Shown: positions 60,200-64,000 of the stretch, in pieces
How the letters are laid out: each line of letters begins with the position of its first letter
How positions within the stretch are numbered: position 1 is the stretch's first letter
The notes under the pieces: generated by a model
Told to the model about the DNA's origin: nothing
The model's input: only the letters and a program-made list of their open reading frames with translations
The model's database searches: none
NCBI RefSeq assembly: GCF_028476545.1
Contig: NW_026732580.1
Span: 689,001 to 753,000 of the forward strand
DNA: 64,000 bases
Direction of reading: 5' to 3'
DNA from: Physella acuta
Taxonomy: Eukaryota; Mollusca; Gastropoda; Physidae
Position numbers and translations under genes: made by a program

Positions 60200-63100
60200 C
60201 TTGTCGGAGAGAGAGAAAAAACTTGTCAACTGCTTAACTCTTTTAAAATCTTAATTATTTAAAATCAGCTTTGCATCAATTTTAATTTTAAAAATTTTAA
60301 TACCACCTCATATTCTACCACAATAAAAGTTTTAACTTACTGCATTGGTAGTTTTTTATTTTGGCCAGGCATAAATGGCATGTACACTATTTTCACTCCT
60401 TGCACAATTGAGTTTGCTTCAAATCCAAACTTTTCCTGTACAGATAAAACAAAAACAAATGAAACAAATAGGTCTATTAAAACAGCCCAGCTGACAAAAC
60501 TTCACTGAAAGCATTTCTTACCTTGCATGAATCTATAAAGTTTTGTAATGTAAATGTCTGTGTGCCTCGTACTTCCCACTTGTCCCATAGTGTTACACTG
60601 AGACCCTCTCTGTAATACATTTTTAAAATTAATTCTTCTAATTTACTAACAGGAAAGTTTTTCTTGAAACATTTATATGTCTATGGTTTACAAATGAGTA
60701 AATTAGTAAATAAAAAACAACCAGATCAAAATTACCGTAAAACAGTTTTAGCTGCAGGTCCTGGCTCTGACATCAGTAATGTGGGTAAAGCTAAGTTAAG
60801 AAAACAGTTTCTTAACTTTTGGAATGGAAGCTTACATAGAACTTTGATCAATTCCAGAGTGACAAGCCCTGAAACTGCAGCCGTAGTTGTGGCAATGGCA
60901 GGAACAATACGGCCAGCTATTCTTTTTATTTTAAACCTGTCTCCTATGTTTATGTTATACATCTGTGCACGCAGGTTCTGCAAGAAGTTATGTGTAAGAC
61001 TGAAGTGTCAAATACTTCATAATAATTCATTTTTACCATTACAAGATGCCAACTAAGGGTAAAATGGGACAAACAAAGCTTTAACATTTCATCATTACTT
61101 TAAAAAAAAAAAGTTTAATTAGAGACTGCTGTAGCTCTATTTCTAGAATCAAATATTACTTTTAATAGGTCAAGTTTTAAAGTATATATAAGCTGTGAGT
61201 ACATATTATAACTTATAAGAAAATATAACATACTGTAGTGGAGGTTATGTAATCAATATGACCATTGCTGTCATCATCTTTTTCAAATTCCAAAGCATTT
61301 AATGGACTTGGGTCTGTTCAAATACAGCAATTTCAAGGAAAATCATTGGTTAATTATTGAAGTCATAAATTAAAAGAATAATGAAGTGCTTGTAAAAGTT
61401 TTAAAATGACAAAAACACTACACATAAAAATACTTTAATATGATATAAAAAACAAATACAAACTTAGTTGGCTCTCTTGTAATTTCCTCAACCTTAATCC
61501 AGCCTCTTTGACAACATCTCCTGAGAGGTGTTCGGGAGGTGATTCATCTTTCTTAACTGATTCATCAGTCTCTATGGCCTTAAATACATGTACCACAGAG
61601 GTCAGGCCAAAGTGTTATGTCAATTTATGTATTTAAAATTAACTTTTCAACTGACTTAGCTATAGTCTAAAACTAGGTTAGTAAATAAACCAGTTTCATG
61701 GGATGAACTAAACATTTTTTGGTTCTTAATTAAAACGATGTTTGCAATTTTTAAAAAGAATAAAAACGAGTTTAGATCTAGTAGTATGTTAAAAAAGTAT
61801 ACCTTGTTTGATGGCTTAAATTCTGGAACAGTAACTGTTGACAAAATGTCAATGATATTTTTCAACTCAGAATCCTAGGATTAAAAAATTAAAAACGTGA
61901 AGAATTTAAATGATAAATAAAACCAAATATTCATATATTTAAAAAATACCTCACTATTGGCGTTAAAATGGTTGGTATTGAGTTAAATGAAATTAATACC
62001 TCTTGACTTTTATGGATGTTGTATACATCTGCTATCAATCTTGCTGTTGTAACTACGAAAAGCATATGCCTGCAGTATTTAAAAGACAAAGTATTTATTT
62101 TATAAACTGTATTATAAAGTGCATTTTTTAAGCATGTTAAGCACACATCAAACCCATCATTAACTTGTAGGCCTGCAACTGAAAGCTATTGTTCAGTAGA
62201 TTTATGACTTACATATCATTACTTGGGTCAAACACAACGGGGGTTGGTGGTCTTTTGGGAGGACCCCAGAATAATGCTGAAATAAGATTAAGGATCCATA
62301 ATAACATACACATTAGTATACTGCAGTTGTTTGTAAAATATTAAACATCTAACTTACAAAATTGATGACATTTTTAAAAAGTATTTTTATATCCTAAGAC
62401 CGAGTATCAATTAGAAATATTGATTCTGTGATCCATCTACATCTTTATTAATCAATAAAATAGTTTTCCTTACAACATTAGTAACCGATGTTATTTAGAA
62501 TTAAATGCAGATTTAAACACAGCACATCAACTTCTATACATTCTGAGAATTTGGAAACCAATAGACATTTAAACTATCAACACCTAACTTATGCAATATT
62601 TGCAGCAGTAAGGTAGCATCCATAAATGACTCCCTACTCTCATTTTTGAGGGTGGGAATAATACATTGTCATAAAATACATAACATCTTAGGAGTCAAAA
62701 GATTTTGGACCTTTTTCTGCACTCAGTAGTTTCAGAATGACTTACATGCATTATCGATAGAAAAAGTGAATGACAGAATAGTAAGTGTAGATTTATTAAA
62801 TACTACAACATAAACAGCTGTAATAAAAAAAATGATTTACTAACAGGTTAAAAAAAACCAAAAGGGTTAACTAACCTCCATCTTCAAGCTTTTTATCTAT
62901 TGGAAATGCATGAAGCAACTCTTTTGCCTAAGAAAGAAAAACAAAAGAAATACTTGTGAACAAAATCCTTGTTAGGGTGTTATTATAAAACTAAAGCAGT
63001 TGCACCTTACCTTGTGATTAAAATAGCGCTCAAAACGGATTCTTGCTAGGGATACACAATCTGTCCAATTGCTTGGCCTATTTGTCAGAATTTTGCTCAC

Positions 63101-63939
63101 TTTCACAGCCCCCTCAACAGCAATGCCATTTTCTAGTTTCTGGTATGAGATTAAAAAACTATCATTACTGTTTTCTAATAACTATACATAAAAGCAAACA
63201 TTTAAAAAAAATAGTTATATTATAACACTTAAAGGACAAAATAAATCTTGTGGAATGCAATTAGAGGATGTATATTTATAATTTAAAAGTAAATTAAAAA
63301 AAAAAAAACTAACCTTAATTACTTCCTTGATGTCTTTATTTTTCTCCCAAAATTTGTTAAAAAGTTGTGCATTTTGTACAAAAGGAGCTTCAAACTATAT
63401 TATTTAAAAAAAAAATTACAATAAATGAAATAAAAATCAGGTAATTAAAAAATCTTTGAAACATTGATTAAATATTAAGTGTACATTTTCTTAGTCATTA
63501 TGATAATACAAATGTATACAACACCTTATCTCTAGCCCATTGAATACAATGCTCCAGAGTTGCAGGAAAAGACTTTATTGTGCAGTAAGGGAAATCTTCA
63601 TCTTTAGGATCTTGCTAAAATGTTTTAGAAAAATAATATTCATGTAAATTTATGATTTTGGCAAAATTAAACAATCAATAAAAAAATGTTGTACTTAACA
63701 TCTTACAAAGCATTGTATGCTTAAGTTATCAATACTTTTACAGCCTACTTTAATAGCAATAGTTTATGTCAATTACAATAACAGCCAAGTCCTAGTAGAA
63801 TCCTGTCAGAACCAAATCTAAAACCCTTTTTACCTGACTTGTGTAGGATTCAGTTAAATGTGGAACAATCACTTGAACATGACCCTTTGTTCCCATTGTT
63901 CCTGATTCCATTAAAGGTCGTTGGTTTGTAACACAGCGC
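60085..63939 (-). CDS. UBA6: UBA6, E1 enzyme for ubiquitin and FAT10 (3' half, 14 exons)
   Basis: UBA6 adenylates ubiquitin or FAT10, holds it as a thioester on a cysteine and passes it to E2 enzymes. Exons (5' to 3'): 63939-63834, 63614-63525, 63394-63314, 63139-63011, 62927-62876, 62276-62213, 62069-62000, 61874-61803, 61578-61464, 61313-61234, 60977-60736, 60609-60522, 60435-60341, 60199-60085. Phases agree at every junction; the only weak donor is GTTTGT after 61464. They encode about 465 residues, the C-terminal 45% of a protein near 1,050 residues. Landmarks in order: [40 protein letters not shown] (catalytic Cys), [128 protein letters not shown] and the end [10 protein letters not shown]. 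That tail is typical of UBA6 and unlike UBA1 (VPYVRYTIR). The 5' half lies off the right edge. Confidence 0.95.
60736..60977 (-). CDS. UBA6: UBA6 largest exon in the window, adenylation-domain end
   Basis: It reads [40 protein letters not shown] and NCFLNLALP. This is the most conserved block of canonical E1 enzymes ([15 protein letters not shown] in vertebrates). Donor TTACG|GTAATT. The 130-residue plus-strand open frame over it is a shadow. Confidence 0.95.
63525..63614 (-). CDS. UBA6: UBA6 exon carrying the catalytic cysteine
   Basis: A 30-codon exon. The cysteine of PYCTIKSFP (codon at 63584-63582) aligns with the thioester cysteine of human UBA6 (Cys625) and UBA1 (Cys632, in ICTLKNFP). 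HCIQWARDK follows. The key residue is present, so the gene looks functional. Confidence 0.93.
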
Positions 63940-64000
63940 CTAAATTTTTAAAATAGAATATATCATACTTTTGAATTTGATATCCTTCATTAAAAAGTAA

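Noticed and set aside
60664-61056. 130-residue plus-strand frame
   Set aside because: It is antisense to the conserved UBA6 exon 60977-60736.

Overview
The window is eukaryotic nuclear DNA, AT-rich, with GT-AG introns and several small non-autonomous transposons. The protein families and the repeat style suggest an invertebrate, most likely a gastropod mollusc. That assignment is inference; nothing in the window fixes the species.

Three protein-coding genes can be supported. (1) A large minus-strand gene fills positions 1 to about 49,580. It is the N-terminal part of an AKAP13/ARHGEF28-type Rho guanine-nucleotide exchange factor: start codon at 49567, seven coding exons found with matching phases, and the catalytic DH-PH exons beyond the left edge. 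(2) A compact plus-strand gene at 56,761-58,678 has four exons and encodes a 222-residue Tctex1-type dynein light chain resembling DYNLT5. (3) The 3' half of UBA6, the E1 enzyme for ubiquitin and FAT10, lies on the minus strand at 60,085-63,939 in 14 short exons, including the catalytic-cysteine exon and the C-terminal fold. Its 5' half lies beyond the right edge. The Rho-GEF and dynein genes are head to head across about 7 kb; the dynein gene and UBA6 converge across about 1.4 kb.

The outstanding feature is the intron content of the Rho-GEF gene. Roughly half of its 49 kb is about 30 different minisatellite arrays (units 20-96 bp, up to about 170 copies). The two genes on the right have almost none. 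Nearly all long open frames in the left 50 kb are translations of these arrays.

The best candidate for something undescribed is that at three of the seven Rho-GEF exons the minisatellite straddles the exon end, so each repeat unit carries a copy of the last exon bases plus the 5' splice site. At 8,129-8,522 this gives 11 identical CAG|GTGAGT donors. The five nearest lie in one open frame 33 bp apart, so donor choice could add 0, 11, 22, 33 or 44 residues. At 48,461-48,983 there are nine donor copies 65 bp apart, and at 49,343-49,535 three copies 96 bp apart; reading through either of those meets a stop.

Other elements: a 542-bp MITE with perfect 37-bp inverted ends and a perfect 8-bp target duplication (3015-3556); a family of hAT-like MITEs with internal tandem repeats, concentrated at 49.7-55.1 kb; a probable tRNA-derived SINE at 51.6 kb; AT microsatellites; and many long G or C homopolymer runs. 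No rRNA, tRNA gene, CRISPR array or prokaryotic feature was seen.
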